Source of the DNA: Agelas oroides
Lineage: Eukaryota; Porifera; Demospongiae; Agelasida; Agelasidae
Length of the DNA: 64,000 bases
Direction: 5' to 3'
NCBI GenBank assembly: GCA_949130485.1
Contig: OX422183.1
Span: forward strand, 3,422,136-3,486,135
In this document: one piece after another, positions 12,038 through 22,137 of the stretch
Numbering within the stretch: the stretch's first letter is position 1
How the letters are laid out: each line of letters opens with the position of its first letter
The notes under the pieces: generated by a model
Database searches by the model: none
What the model was told of the DNA's origin: nothing
The model's input: only the letters and a program-made list of their open reading frames with translations
Program-made: the position numbers and the translations under genes

Positions 12038-12243
12038 CTGGACTCTGGACTCTGGACTGGACCATGGACTGGACTAGTGGACTAGCTGGACTAGTGGACT
12101 GGACCAGTGGACTGGACTAGTGGACTGGACTAGTGGACTGGACTAGTGGACTAGCTGGACTAGTGGACTGGACCAGTGGACTGGACTAGTGGACTGGACT
12201 GGACTGGTGGTCGTGGACTGGACTAGTGGACTGGACTGGTGGA
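12038..12243. repeat. GGACTGGACTAGT minisatellite, copy A
   Basis: Irregular units of GGACTGGACTAGT and GGACTAGCT. The copy B counterpart is 53391-53571, of similar length but a different unit order. Confidence 0.9.
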
Positions 12244-12464
12244 CATTGATTTTAAGCTTCCTAACAACCTGTGGAGTTGTGTGGAAACCCTGTAGCCTTC
12301 TCTCTGTCAGTCTTTGTGCAAATAACTTACTATCTACGGTACTACAGTAATAGTGAAGGTCTTTGTATCCAGCATGTACATGTAATGGCTTTCTTCCCCT
12401 ATATATTATAGTGTAGACAACTTAACTTCAGTGAAGGTCCTAGAACTACAAATGATGTTTGCAG

Positions 12465-13529
12465 TCTGGAAAACTGTTCAGTTGTCATTACACCATAATA
12501 GCACTGTCGTGCTTGAGTGTGTAACAGTGAATGAATTGTTAAAGCAACTTTACATTTGTCATATCCAGGTAATGTGTTGGCTATTGTCATCATCAAAACA
12601 TAGTAGTTTGGTATCAAAATTGGTCTGTACAAGGAGATGGCGGCATGTGTTTTGGGTCTCATATAATGCATCGTGCACCCCTACGGGTGAGTGAGTTTGG
12701 TTGGGGAGCATAAAAATGATTATTAGTGTCGGGGGGAGGGGCCTGGGGACGAGACTGCATGCAATGACGGATCCTTTTTGGTGTGGCAAGCATTTTCATT
12801 TCCGCTGACCAAGAAGACAAGATCCGTGTTGTCCCCATGCTTCTACGGGCAAAACTTAGGTGGCTACCCCTTACATCATGCAGGATGGATGTGCTGCAAT
12901 GGTTGTTAACAGTCTTGCTGTTTGTAAGTGCTTGTCTGCTGGTGAGTGATTTTGTTATGTAGACTAGTTTCGTGCAGCCCCACCCCATGCATGCGTCTGC
13001 AAACGTGTTAACTGAACTCCTCCCTCCCTCCCTAATCAAGAGCACTTGGCACTTTGAGTTTATGGGAGATGTAAAAGAAATTAGTACACTTTCACTACTT
13101 CAGAAAAGATCATGTCTTAGTCTCGTCATAGTAGCAAGTAGAGTAGTGTCCTACTACTCTACTAAGAGTAAAAGGTTGTAATATAATTCTTTTATTGACT
13201 GCTGTTTTAACTCTGTTCTAACGGTGTTTCTCAACATATGTAAAACTAGCTGTACTTGTAGTTAGTAAATATGCTATGTAGTACTGTAGCTCCATGCTAT
13301 TGCTTCTCTCCTTACATATATATAATCTCACGCATCAGCCCAGTGGTCTACTCTAGTTTACAAGCTCTCCTTTCAGAACCTGTAGTAGTACAGTACCAGT
13401 TGGCCAAGGATAATTTGTGCTATAAAAAGCAAATGTCTTGGTTTTGCAGATGGTTTTGGTACAATGATTATTGATCATCTTGCTGCTTGTGATAAGCTGA
13501 TTTCATCCACTGGTGATGGAAATTGTTAT
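12465..13529 (+). pseudogene. Gene W, copy A: three exons visible, frame broken
   Basis: I do not recognise the product. Exon 12465-12568 has acceptor TTTGCAG and donor GTAATG and encodes TVQLSLHHNSTVVLECVTVN-type sequence. Exon about 12811-12941 ends at GTGAGT. Exon 13450-13529 has acceptor TTTTGCAG and encodes GFGTMIIDHLAACDKLISS followed by TGDGNCY. Phases at the junctions agree (0, then 1). In this copy the second exon carries a 4-bp insertion near 12876 relative to copy B and then meets a TAA, so the frame fails. A later candidate exon near 14700 also differs from copy B by 2 bp. The intact-looking counterpart is 54164-55176. Confidence 0.45.
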
Positions 13530-13739
13530 GTAACTACTGTCAGCACGAGTTAATGAAAAGAATGAACTCTTCTTGTCAGGAAATATAGGCAGCCTCATGC
13601 ACCCTACACTATAAACCAGAGGCAGGGAAGCCCAGGGAATTTAAATCGTATAATTATGATATCATTGTCAAGTAAAGATAAGATACTGTACAGGACGCTT
13701 GTTACATTGTTGCATATGTACAGAAACTTACAAGCACAT

Positions 13740-13741
13740 GT

Positions 13742-13777
<36 letters not shown>
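13740..13777. repeat. (CA)n microsatellite, copy A
   Basis: About 18 CA units. Copy B has a similar run at 55850-55880. Confidence 0.97.
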
Positions 13778-13779
<2 letters not shown>

Positions 13780-15190
13780 CTAAGCCTTTGTAGAATGGAA
13801 TCTTCACCAAGAAATGCTGCCAAGTACAGGAACATAAGCAGCAGTACAGCTAGCCCCACCACCACCTACTTTCAAAATGAAAAATATGTATGTACACCGC
13901 TTCAGGCAAAGAGAGTAAATTCAACTAATTTCGACAATTTTTCATTTTGGTCAAAAAAAAGTTGTCCTCCAACCTTTTTGGGGGTGAAAGCACATGAAGT
14001 CACATGCCATACAGGCACTAGTATGGCTTCACATATAGAATGACTTAAGAAAATGCTTTAGTTATATATAAGAAGGTATAGTCTGCTATAGTTGCGCTAG
14101 GACTCCCTCTGCATGTGGACACGTGCACCCTTGGTGGGAGCAAGAAACTCGTCCTGATTAGTGAAGTAGCTATACTCATTTGACTAAAAATTTGGGATCT
14201 GGTCAAGTTTGGAAGGTTCACTACTCATTATTTACTACTATCGCTTGTAACTTTAGTAGAAAAAATATCGTACATACCATGCAGTTAGCCATAAGTAGCA
14301 GCCTAGCAACTGCTGACAGCATAAATGCATGACAACATTAGTAAGTGACAGAAGCTTCATTCCCAGTTACGTATGTGATGATGGGGGCCTGGGAACAAGG
14401 CTAGGACATGGCTGTGTATGTACTTTGAACCCATAAACAATCAAGGGTTAAAATACATATTGTACGTATATTTCTGGTTTACAAGCTGGAATACAAGTTA
14501 GTGAACCAGGAAAAAAAAAAAAAAAAGAACAAAATGCAAAATAACAATTACAATCTACTGGCCAGGTACTCCATTATATCAACCTCCTGAGGCATGTACT
14601 TGGTTTTTACAATGACAAGCTTGACATACATATTTTCCTTTGGACATCTATCATTCCTTGTGTGTACACAAATGTTTCTGTGCTGCCTTCTTGCTAGCAC
14701 GTATGTAGCTAATTGTAGAGACGGTTCGAAGAGATTGAACTCTTGGTCATTCTGAGGTTGAGAAACAAAGGGAGTACTTTCATATGCTATGCAACAATCA
14801 GTATCATCCACTTAGGGCATTAATGAAGAAGTGTATTCCTGATGTAAGACAAACTGAATCAAATACGTGCTCTTCTGAGTCTCTCGGATGATGTTGATTG
14901 TTTGAAGATGTGAATGATCGTCATACAGGTAACTACCAATTAAAGTGTCCACATTTTATTACAGGATTGATGTTCAGCTTTAACTGCAGTGCTTTTGACC
15001 GCAACACTTACAATGTACAATATCATAAAATGTAATCACAACAATGTATTCTGTCGTAAGTACAAAACAAGTCACCATATGTTTTATTGTGTGAATTATA
15101 AATCTACTGTGACATCTAATTATACAAATCAGTTTATATCTGGCATTGAGTTATCACTATCTTGTAAATGGTATTCATTCTCTGCAGCAG
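13778..15190. other. Shared stretch, probable intron of gene W with one candidate exon
   Basis: The candidate exon near 14695-14825 (plus) follows a TTCTTGCTAG acceptor but is out of frame here. In copy B (56694-56825) it is open. The rest shows no exon, RNA gene or transposon end that I can support, apart from an A17 run at 14510. Confidence 0.4.
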
Positions 15191-15194
15191 TGGA

Positions 15195-15622
15195 AAACCT
15201 ACAGAGCTCTCAAGCTCTAATGTTGGATTGATATTTGTTACACAAGAATTTCCAAAGTCAGCTATTTTCGGGATTGAAGGATTAGTTCCACCAGATTTAT
15301 CTTGCAAGATGTTCCGGGTTGCAGGACATCTTTTTTGTGAAGGTATTCCAAGCCTTTCCCCACGACAAGCAAAATGTAAACTTTCTCGGCAAGTGATTGT
15401 AAATCAACTTTATGTTCAAGGTGTGCATGAAGATTTGTGTCAAGTTGCCCATTAATAGAATTCACTATTTGCAATATGGCAAACTCTATGTAGTGAACAA
15501 TGTGGTCATGTTTGAGCTGATGCAACAATCCACACTCCATGTTGACCATTTTTTTCAAATTCTTCCCTTTCACAAAATTGTCTCGAAATCTCTTGGCAGC
15601 ATAAATGGCACCAGTGTGTTTG
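15195..15622 (-). pseudogene. Protein kinase domain relic, copy A
   Basis: The minus strand reads GAIYAAKRFRDNFVKG (the beta-3 lysine region), then ECGLLHQLKHDHIVHYIEF (alpha-C and beta-4), DTNLHAHLEHKVDLQSLAEK, and GLEYLHKK just before the catalytic loop. The recognisable HRD loop is missing. The frame shifts once, after which PKIADFGNSCV gives the DFG motif. A TAA lies directly upstream of the first segment. So this is a broken kinase domain, not an active enzyme. It directly follows exon 15629-15730 of the TPR gene, and I cannot tell whether it was ever part of that gene. In copy B (57670-58102) the lysine region is frameshifted and DFG has become DFR. Confidence 0.7.
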
Positions 15623-15734
15623 CATTACACTGTAGGCCCATGCACTGCCATAGTGAGCAGGAGGGAATGTCATTGATGACTGGTACTCTGAAATTATCAT
15701 CTCAAATTGATCGAGAGCAGACTCTGCACTCTGT

Positions 15735-15870
15735 CGGAGGAAGAGAGAAGGGAAGGTCGAAGGAAGAGGAGAGGGAGGAGAACAGATGCGGGGGGGGGGG
15801 GGGTGAGGGAAAGAGAACAGGAGGGGAGGAAGAGGAGATGAGGAAGAAGAGGGTGGAAGAGGTGAGGGAG
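15735..15870. repeat. GA-rich tract, copy A
   Basis: GGAAGAGGAG-type purine run with a G13 stretch, interrupting the intron left of TPR exon 15629-15730. Counterpart: 58208-58350. Confidence 0.85.
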
Positions 15871-16240
15871 GAAATAGTAACAACTTGTGGTATACAAGTG
15901 TCTTCCATAGCTACTAGGGAAGGTCTGACCTCAGATGATCCCTTCTTAGACACACGTGTTGTAGAGAGACACCAGGACTCTATCACACTCGCTGTAACCC
16001 ATACAGTGCTGCCACTGAGGAAGGAAGGAGGTGGAGGGGGAGACGAAAGAGTAAAGATATTAGCTGCCAAGAGATGGCTTCTAATGACCTCAAAGACCCC
16101 TCTAAATATCACGATTTTTAGTGTTACCACTGAGCTGGTAGTTTGTGGATTCAATTGGGGTCAAAGGTGTTGGGTATTAATCATGTTGGGTCATGAGATG
16201 TTGTTCTGTTCAGCAATCCTGATAGCTTCCTCATAATAGT

Positions 16241-16542
16241 CAGTGGCGTAGCTACACCCAGGCATACCCGGGCCTGTGCCCACGTTAAATTCGCTGGTGC
16301 CCAGGTAAAAATAATGTAGAAAGCTAAGGTCAAAGATCAGTTATTAGCATGTGCAATCGCAAGTTTCATGTGGACATGAAGCGAGCATACAGGTAAGTCT
16401 GAAGAATGGTATTTGTGGCCGAAAACGGCCTCAGAAGCGATCTCAGAGTGTATAATCTAAAAACTTTTCATTGTGTGTTACGCACGCACTGAGTGTGCCC
16501 ATGCTGTGCCCACGTAACTTGCTCATCCTGGCTACGCCACTG
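16241..16542 (-). mobile_element. hAT-type MITE 1, inside a TPR exon, copy A only
   Basis: 302 bp with perfect 12-bp terminal repeats CAGTGGCGTAGC/GCTACGCCACTG and an 8-bp target duplication ATAATAGT (16233-16240 and 16543-16550). Copy B has the empty site near 58963 with a single GTAATAGT. It encodes no transposase. It is over 90% identical by eye to MITE 2 and in the same orientation. Confidence 0.96.
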
Positions 16543-17464
16543 ATAATAGTACAGTGTCCGCCCATTATTACCTTGGATATAAGCCTCCGATGCTTGCATG
16601 AAAAGGGAGATTGGGGGAGAAAGGGGAGATGGGAGGGGAAATGGGAGGATGGAATAGGACACTGACACTATTTCAGTAAAATGTTAAACACTTCAATGCA
16701 CCCACCTGTTTACAGCTATCCAGTTTACTTTCTCTTTCATAATAGTAATCATTAAATTGTTACAAAACTGCAGATTGTTACTGCATATAAACAATAGATA
16801 GCTACATGGTATAAACAGTGCAGGTGCATGATGGCCATTGAAGTTGAACTATGAACCGTCTTTCTTCTTCACTTTGAGCCGCTGAATTAAGCAGGCTAGC
16901 TAGCTAGTGCAGCAAATTCTTTGGCTGTAGGTCTGTTAGTTTAGTGATACAGCCTCTGCAATATTCTTCTGTGTGTGTTGGCACCACAGCCTAACATAGT
17001 AGTGTGTAGCTGGTTTTTTTCGGTACTGCAGACACTTTCGCGTCAGCTGTGTCTTCGTTGCAGCGAATAGTCTGGCGGTGTTTCAGTTAATTGCACATAA
17101 AGTGGGGCTTGTTAGTAGGTGTGGTGGTTCAGCACTATCGTCGGCGTGGTGTGCCATCGCACCAGGAGACAATGTTGGCGTTCGACTTCATAGCGATTGA
17201 CGTCACACCGTTTGAGAGCTGAATCACTACAGTTTCACCAAAATCCATCGTTCTCATTGTTTTAATGATTTTGCATCGTATTTATAGCTGTTGCTGTACT
17301 CTATATAAATAAGTTAGATGCCTCGACCAAAGGGATTTATAGAAACCCTCGGGCCCTTAGTAGCACCCTATGCTCGGGACGCTACAGCCTCAGGCCCTCT
17401 AAATCACGTAGTTCCCTTGGTCTCGGTGTCTAACTATTATTAGTGAAGAGGAGAGGAAGTAGAG

Positions 17465-17650
17465 ATGGAGGAAAAGAGAGGGAGGAAGGAGGAAGGAGGA
17501 AGGAGGAAGGAGGAAGGGAGGGAGGGAGGGAGGGAGGGAGGGAGGGAGGGAGGGAGGGAGGGAGGGAGGGAGGGAGGGAGGGAGGGAGGGAGGGAGGGAG
17601 GGAGGGAGGGAGGGAGGGATGGACGGATGGATGGATGGAGGGATGGAAGG
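17465..17650. repeat. (GGGA)n microsatellite, copy A only
   Basis: A near-perfect GGGA run from about 17515 to 17620, with GGAA- and GGAT-rich edges. It is absent from copy B together with the surrounding TPR exons. Confidence 0.97.
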
Positions 17651-17975
17651 AGGGAGAAAGGAGGAAGAGAAGAAGTATATAGGGACAGGGAAAGCAGAAT
17701 GGAAAGGACAGGAGAGAGTGGAGGGGGGGGGGGGGGGGGGGAGAGTATGAGTGAAGGAAATGAGGGAGGAAGAGGAGAGAGAAAGGAGGAGAGGGAAGTG
17801 GGGGTGACATACCTTCGCAAAATCTGGCTTCAGATAGATAGCTCTTAAACCATCCGACAAAGCAGCCCTGCAAGGAAAGGACGCTCTTTTGAAATTCCAC
17901 TCATGACACTTCATACAAATGTTGTCTCTCACTTGTATTGCTTCAACTCTAGATAGCAGAGTGCACGATTGGTAT

Positions 17976-18266
17976 CAGTGGCGTAGCTACACCCGGGCAT
18001 ACCCGGGCCTGTGCCCACGTTAAATTTGCTGGTGCCCGGGTAAAAATAATGCAGAAAGCTAAGGTCAAAGATCAGTTATTAGCATGTGCGATCGCAAGTT
18101 TCATGCGGACATGAAGGTAAGTTTGAAGAATGGTATTTGTGGCCGAAAACGGCCTCAGAAGCGATCTCAGAGTGTATAATCTAAAAAATTTTCATTGTGT
18201 GTTACGCACGCACTGAGTGTGCCCATGCTGTGCCCACGTAACTTGCTCATCCTGGCTACGCCACTG
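17976..18266 (-). mobile_element. hAT-type MITE 2, inside a second TPR exon, copy A only
   Basis: 291 bp, CAGTGGCGTAGC ends, and an 8-bp target duplication ATTGGTAT (17968-17975 and 18267-18274). It interrupts the exon between the codons for Asn and Arg of the TPR signature YTNRALCY. The copy B region lacks this exon altogether. Confidence 0.95.
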
Positions 18267-18607
18267 ATTGGTATACATCCAGTGGTTGTAAGGGCTGGAG
18301 GGAGAGTCACAATCAGCATACCTCCGGGAACCTTAAATATAGACTATGGATACCACAGTAGAGTCCAACTCTAATTATCCGAGTACTGATTATCCAAACT
18401 TCGATTATCCAAACACCTCAATTATCTGAACACTTCAACTTGGTCCCATGCATATAATATAGACAATAATGACATAACCCTCAATTATCTGAATCCTCGA
18501 TTATCCGAACATTTTTCTTTGGTCCCATCTAGTTCTAGTTCTAGTTCGGATAATTGAGGTTAGACTGTAAGCATTTTAACCTAGACTACAGATAAGAAAG
18601 TAAGCAC

Positions 18608-19190
18608 ACTTGGAGATATCTCAGTAAAACACTTGGGTACATCTCAGTAAAACACTTGTGATGTCTCAGTAAAACACTTGGGATGTCTCAGTAAAACACT
18701 TGGGTACATCTCAGTAAAACACTTGGGTACATCTCAGTAAAACACTTGGGTACATCTCAGTAAAACACTTGGGATGTCTCAGTAAAAAAAGTGGGATATC
18801 TCAGTAAAACACTTGGGTACATCTCAGTAAAACACTTGGGATGTCTCAGTAAAACACTTGGGATGTCTCAGTAAAACACTTGGGTACATCTCAGTAAAAC
18901 ACTTGGGATGTCTCAGTAAAACACTTGGGATGTCTCAGTAAAAAATGTGGGATATCTCAGTAAAACACTTGGGTACACCTCAGTAAAACACTTGGGTACA
19001 CCTCAGTAAAACACTTGGGTACATCTCAGTAAAACACTTGGGTACATCTCAGTAAAACACTTGGGTACATCTCAGTAAAACACTTGGGATGTCTCAGTAA
19101 AACACTTGGGATATCTAGTAAAACACTTGGGATATCTCAGTAAAACACTTGGGATATCTCAGTAAAACGCTTCAGATATTGCAGTAAAAC
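18608..19190. repeat. 22-bp minisatellite CTCAGTAAAACACTTGGGTACAT, copy A
   Basis: About 26 units in two alternating forms ending GGGTACAT or GGGATGT. It lies in the intron between the first two TPR exons. Copy B retains only a pair of degenerate units near 59070-59110. Confidence 0.94.
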
Positions 19191-19414
19191 ACATGAAAAA
19201 CACTTAAACTTTAGTGAAATCTTGCATTACAGGTAACAGGTAACAAGGATAAAAGATTTGCAGTAAATCAGTGGATTCACTTTGGAAACTTGGCGTACCA
19301 GCAGATGATGGCGCTAGAATATTCGTCAACTGCCTCTCGATACTTCCTAGCTCTGTACAGGTCATCTCCCTTCTTCTTCAAACTGTCGTATTGCTGGAGT
19401 ACACAGAGATACAT

Positions 19415-19591
19415 GAACAATCAACAAACCACATCTCCCTAAAAAAAGACAGGCCTAGATGTTATGCAAAGTTGCCCACTGCGCAGGACACGTTTTGGCC
19501 AATACCAGGCATCATCGATCAGCTATGCTGGGGTGACCAGGAGATAGGGACTGCTATCTCATGCACAAAATGCAGTCAGGTGGCTGGCCTT
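19415..19591 (-). mobile_element. Ribozyme-bearing short element, copy A, degenerate, minus strand
   Basis: The reverse complement matches the 33505-33676 unit. The hammerhead part (19481-19537) has a 4-base insertion within CTGATGA and GAAA changed to AAAA, so it should be inactive. It sits 22 bp from TPR exon 19299-19393. Copy B equivalent: 59756-59908. Confidence 0.8.
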
Positions 19592-21153
19592 ATCCATACA
19601 GTAGCATCAATTCGAAAATCATAGCTATGAGTGATCGTAATAATTGTCATGTGTTACCAATGCCAATGTGAGTGTGTGCATGCACAAGAATACTCGAGTG
19701 TCAATATGGTTTGCAGGTATGAACGTTAGCAGGTTCTATAAATAGCTAACATTTGTACGTATGCACCACTATTAAAGAAGATCAAATCTGTCAAAACACC
19801 AAATGTACACTCATTAACTGCTCTAAGACAGGCACCATGCTGCACATGCTCACTATAAGAAGGTGTCCGCTTCCAGTAGATTCCTGATAGGTGTAGCAAT
19901 GTGTACTTAGGCCATTAAGCTCAACACTGCCATGATCCAGAGCTTTGTCTTGTTGCATGTTGAAGAGAAATTAAAGGTTAACCAGAGTCTAGTACCATGA
20001 ATAACAGTGCTAATAAACTGTCCAGTTGTTATATTCAACAATGTTGGTGAACAACCTTGAAGAAGAGGTCGACAAGTGTCCATCAAATGAAGGTCATCCT
20101 TTGCATATATGGTTTGAGTGTGTGTTATATAGAGCAGCAGGTTGTCTGCTATCGAGAGGTTGCTAGTATTGGAAACATGAGCTAGGGGTTCTTCCTTGGA
20201 TTCTCTTATAGTTCATTACCTCGGCCACACCCACTCAATTGCAAGCATACAATGGTCAGGGCTCTCCGACCAGCAAACACCTCTCCTGACAGAAAATTGC
20301 CTACAGTGCCAGAAATGGAGCACCTACAAAGCTCATTTGTGCTAAAAAGGAGAGAAATGGCCCAGCTAGTGCCGACCAAGGCCTTTCTACAGTCAGCCAA
20401 GACAGCTGCCAGGTGCACGGCATGTCATGACTATGCCCGCCCACCTCCCCCAATCTCAACATTCTTCAAAAAGGGTTTGCGCCAGCTGATAACATGTGGC
20501 TAAAGTTGCATGACGAGTACACTTGTCATCAGTGGTTAAAGGGTTACTAAGTATTGAAGTGGTAAGTGTTGTAGAGGCATTATTAATAATAATTGATACT
20601 CGGACACTTAAGATGTGTTGCATTCTTGTTGCGCGCGCAGAGGTTCAGCAGACATAAGAACTCAAGCCTCTGAATTTTCGCGTGAGCTAATGTTTGATAA
20701 TCAACATACTTGAAATTCAACTCCAACAGTCTTCTACCTGGGATTTAGCTAACGAAATATTACATCTGTTCAAGCACCTGTTCTCGGAAAAACGGTTCTA
20801 CTCTGATAATTATATCATGTCACTAGCCAAATTTGGCAACTGTTGCAGCATGGTATGGACTTGTAGGCAAGGCCAATGGAAGGGCAAGAACTGAAGTCTT
20901 TCCTTTTTGGAGGAGGTGGGAAAAAATTATGCGTTGTGTTACAATGTATTTTCGGACGTGATTTTCTATCCCCGCGTACTACAACAGTTTCGGGTATTGA
21001 AAAGTATCCCAGTTCCAGCATGTCTTGTTGCTCTGACGATCTGGCACAGTTGCTACCGTACTTAGACCTTTGAAGCCTGGGGTCCAAAAATATACCAGTC
21101 TGAGAATAAATCTTTGCCTCTACAGTAGATGTCCCCTGCTGAGAGGTGTCCAG
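19592..21153. other. Shared region with a dispersed repeat fragment
   Basis: 20285-20415 contains a short sequence (GTGCTAAAAAGGAGAGAAAT and flanks) that recurs at 40026-40095, so it is a dispersed repeat fragment, not a gene, although it is open for 83 codons in both copies. Near 20820-21070 copy B keeps a 77-codon frame that copy A breaks by one base. Nothing else is supported. Confidence 0.45.
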
Positions 21154-21157
21154 TTAA

Positions 21158-21857
21158 GGTTATGGGATACAGTTTGCTCATTGAAATAATATTACCTTCG
21201 TGCAGGATCCAGGCATGCATGCGTTTAACTTTACCGCTAAAAAAGTTGCATTAGCCTTTGTAACAGCTGTGCTGGTTGGGTGGGCGGAGCAGGCAATTTG
21301 ATAGCAGTGCCTGCGGTTAACCAGTCCGCGTATAGCGCGTACGAAGTACTGACTTCGGCGTCAGTTATTTCCTGTTGGAAGAACATCTTACCTTATATTA
21401 CACTGTATTTGAATTCTACAAAGACAGGCACAGGGCGGCTCGAAGAGTTTTCGCCGAGACGACTTACCGTTTTAGATATACGCCTAGATTTAGTCGCTTG
21501 GTCGGTCGAAAACCACCGGGGTTTTGGATAGAAACGCGTGTCACTCGCTTCCCCTAGCACACAGCGACGAAGTTGCTCCGAGCCGCCCTCAAGTAAGTTG
21601 AGTATTACCCGTAGATGCTGAAAAGTTGTACGTGCAATCCTCTCTGAAGACAAATTCTGACGCCAAAAGTCACGAACTTTGTCATTGCCACTCGCCTTAG
21701 TACGTTGTACATAAGAATTAATACTATACTGGTTAAAAGGTACTCATAGTACTGTTATATGTCGCTTCTATTGCGTGCTGTACACTGGTTCCTGCACAGA
21801 GAAAAGGAAGGTAATATTTTCTCATGAATATTAATGAGCAAACCGTATCCCGTAACC
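21158..21857. mobile_element. piggyBac-like non-autonomous element with TTAA sites, copy A only
   Basis: 700 bp flanked by TTAA (21154-21157 and 21858-21861). Terminal repeats GGTTATGGGATACAGTTTGC and GCAAACCGTATCCCGTAACC pair over about 25 bp and continue with TAATATTACCTTC on both sides. Copy B holds the empty site, with a single TTAA at 61517-61520 between identical flanks. No transposase is encoded. TTAA is the piggyBac target, so that is the likely source. Confidence 0.93.
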
Positions 21858-22137
21858 TTAACCCACACAAATAATACAACAGTGAAGACGCCTTGTGATC
21901 ACCACTACTGTAACAGAACTGTTCATTCAGTCTTCAGCCCGGTTTGTTGATTGTGAGTGGAAATAGTTCAATCTCTTTTCTGGAAAACAGCAAATTATTG
22001 TAAGAATACAAACTAAAGTTTACTGTTGCTACTGAGACTTGTCATATGGTACTATTGCATTTAGGCCAAAGCTGTAGGCAATACATTCATGCACAACACG
22101 TCAACAAGACACAATACTATCAACAGATGACATCATC

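Larger units (their letters stand above)
15629..19393 (-). pseudogene. TPR-repeat gene, copy A, with two exons each split by a hAT MITE
   Basis: Exons in transcription order are 19299-19393, then 18267-18294 joined to 17933-17967 (split by the MITE at 17976-18266), 17813-17867, 16191-16592 (split by the MITE at 16241-16542) and 15629-15730. The first three join in phase 2 and read GDDLYRARKYREAVDEYSSA, then HWMYTNRALCYLELKQY, then AALSDGLRAIYLKPDFAK. That is an almost ideal pair of TPR motifs, as in chaperone-adaptor TPR proteins. Exon 16191-16592 reads GRTLYYYEEAIRIAEQNN. Exon 15629-15730 (34 codons) reads ALDQFEMIISEYQSS and FPPAHYGSAWAYS. The acceptor of 16592 has changed from AGG to AAG, shifting the frame by one base. 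The MITE insertions should destroy the gene unless they are spliced out. Confidence 0.8.

Noticed and set aside
17399-17932. Ser-Pro-Pro-Leu rich minus-strand frame of 177 codons
   Set aside because: Created by the (GGGA)n repeat; the only coding part is the short TPR exon 17813-17867, in another frame context.
20252-20503. 83-codon frame conserved in both copies
   Set aside because: Part of it recurs at 40026-40095 in a different context, so it is a dispersed repeat fragment.
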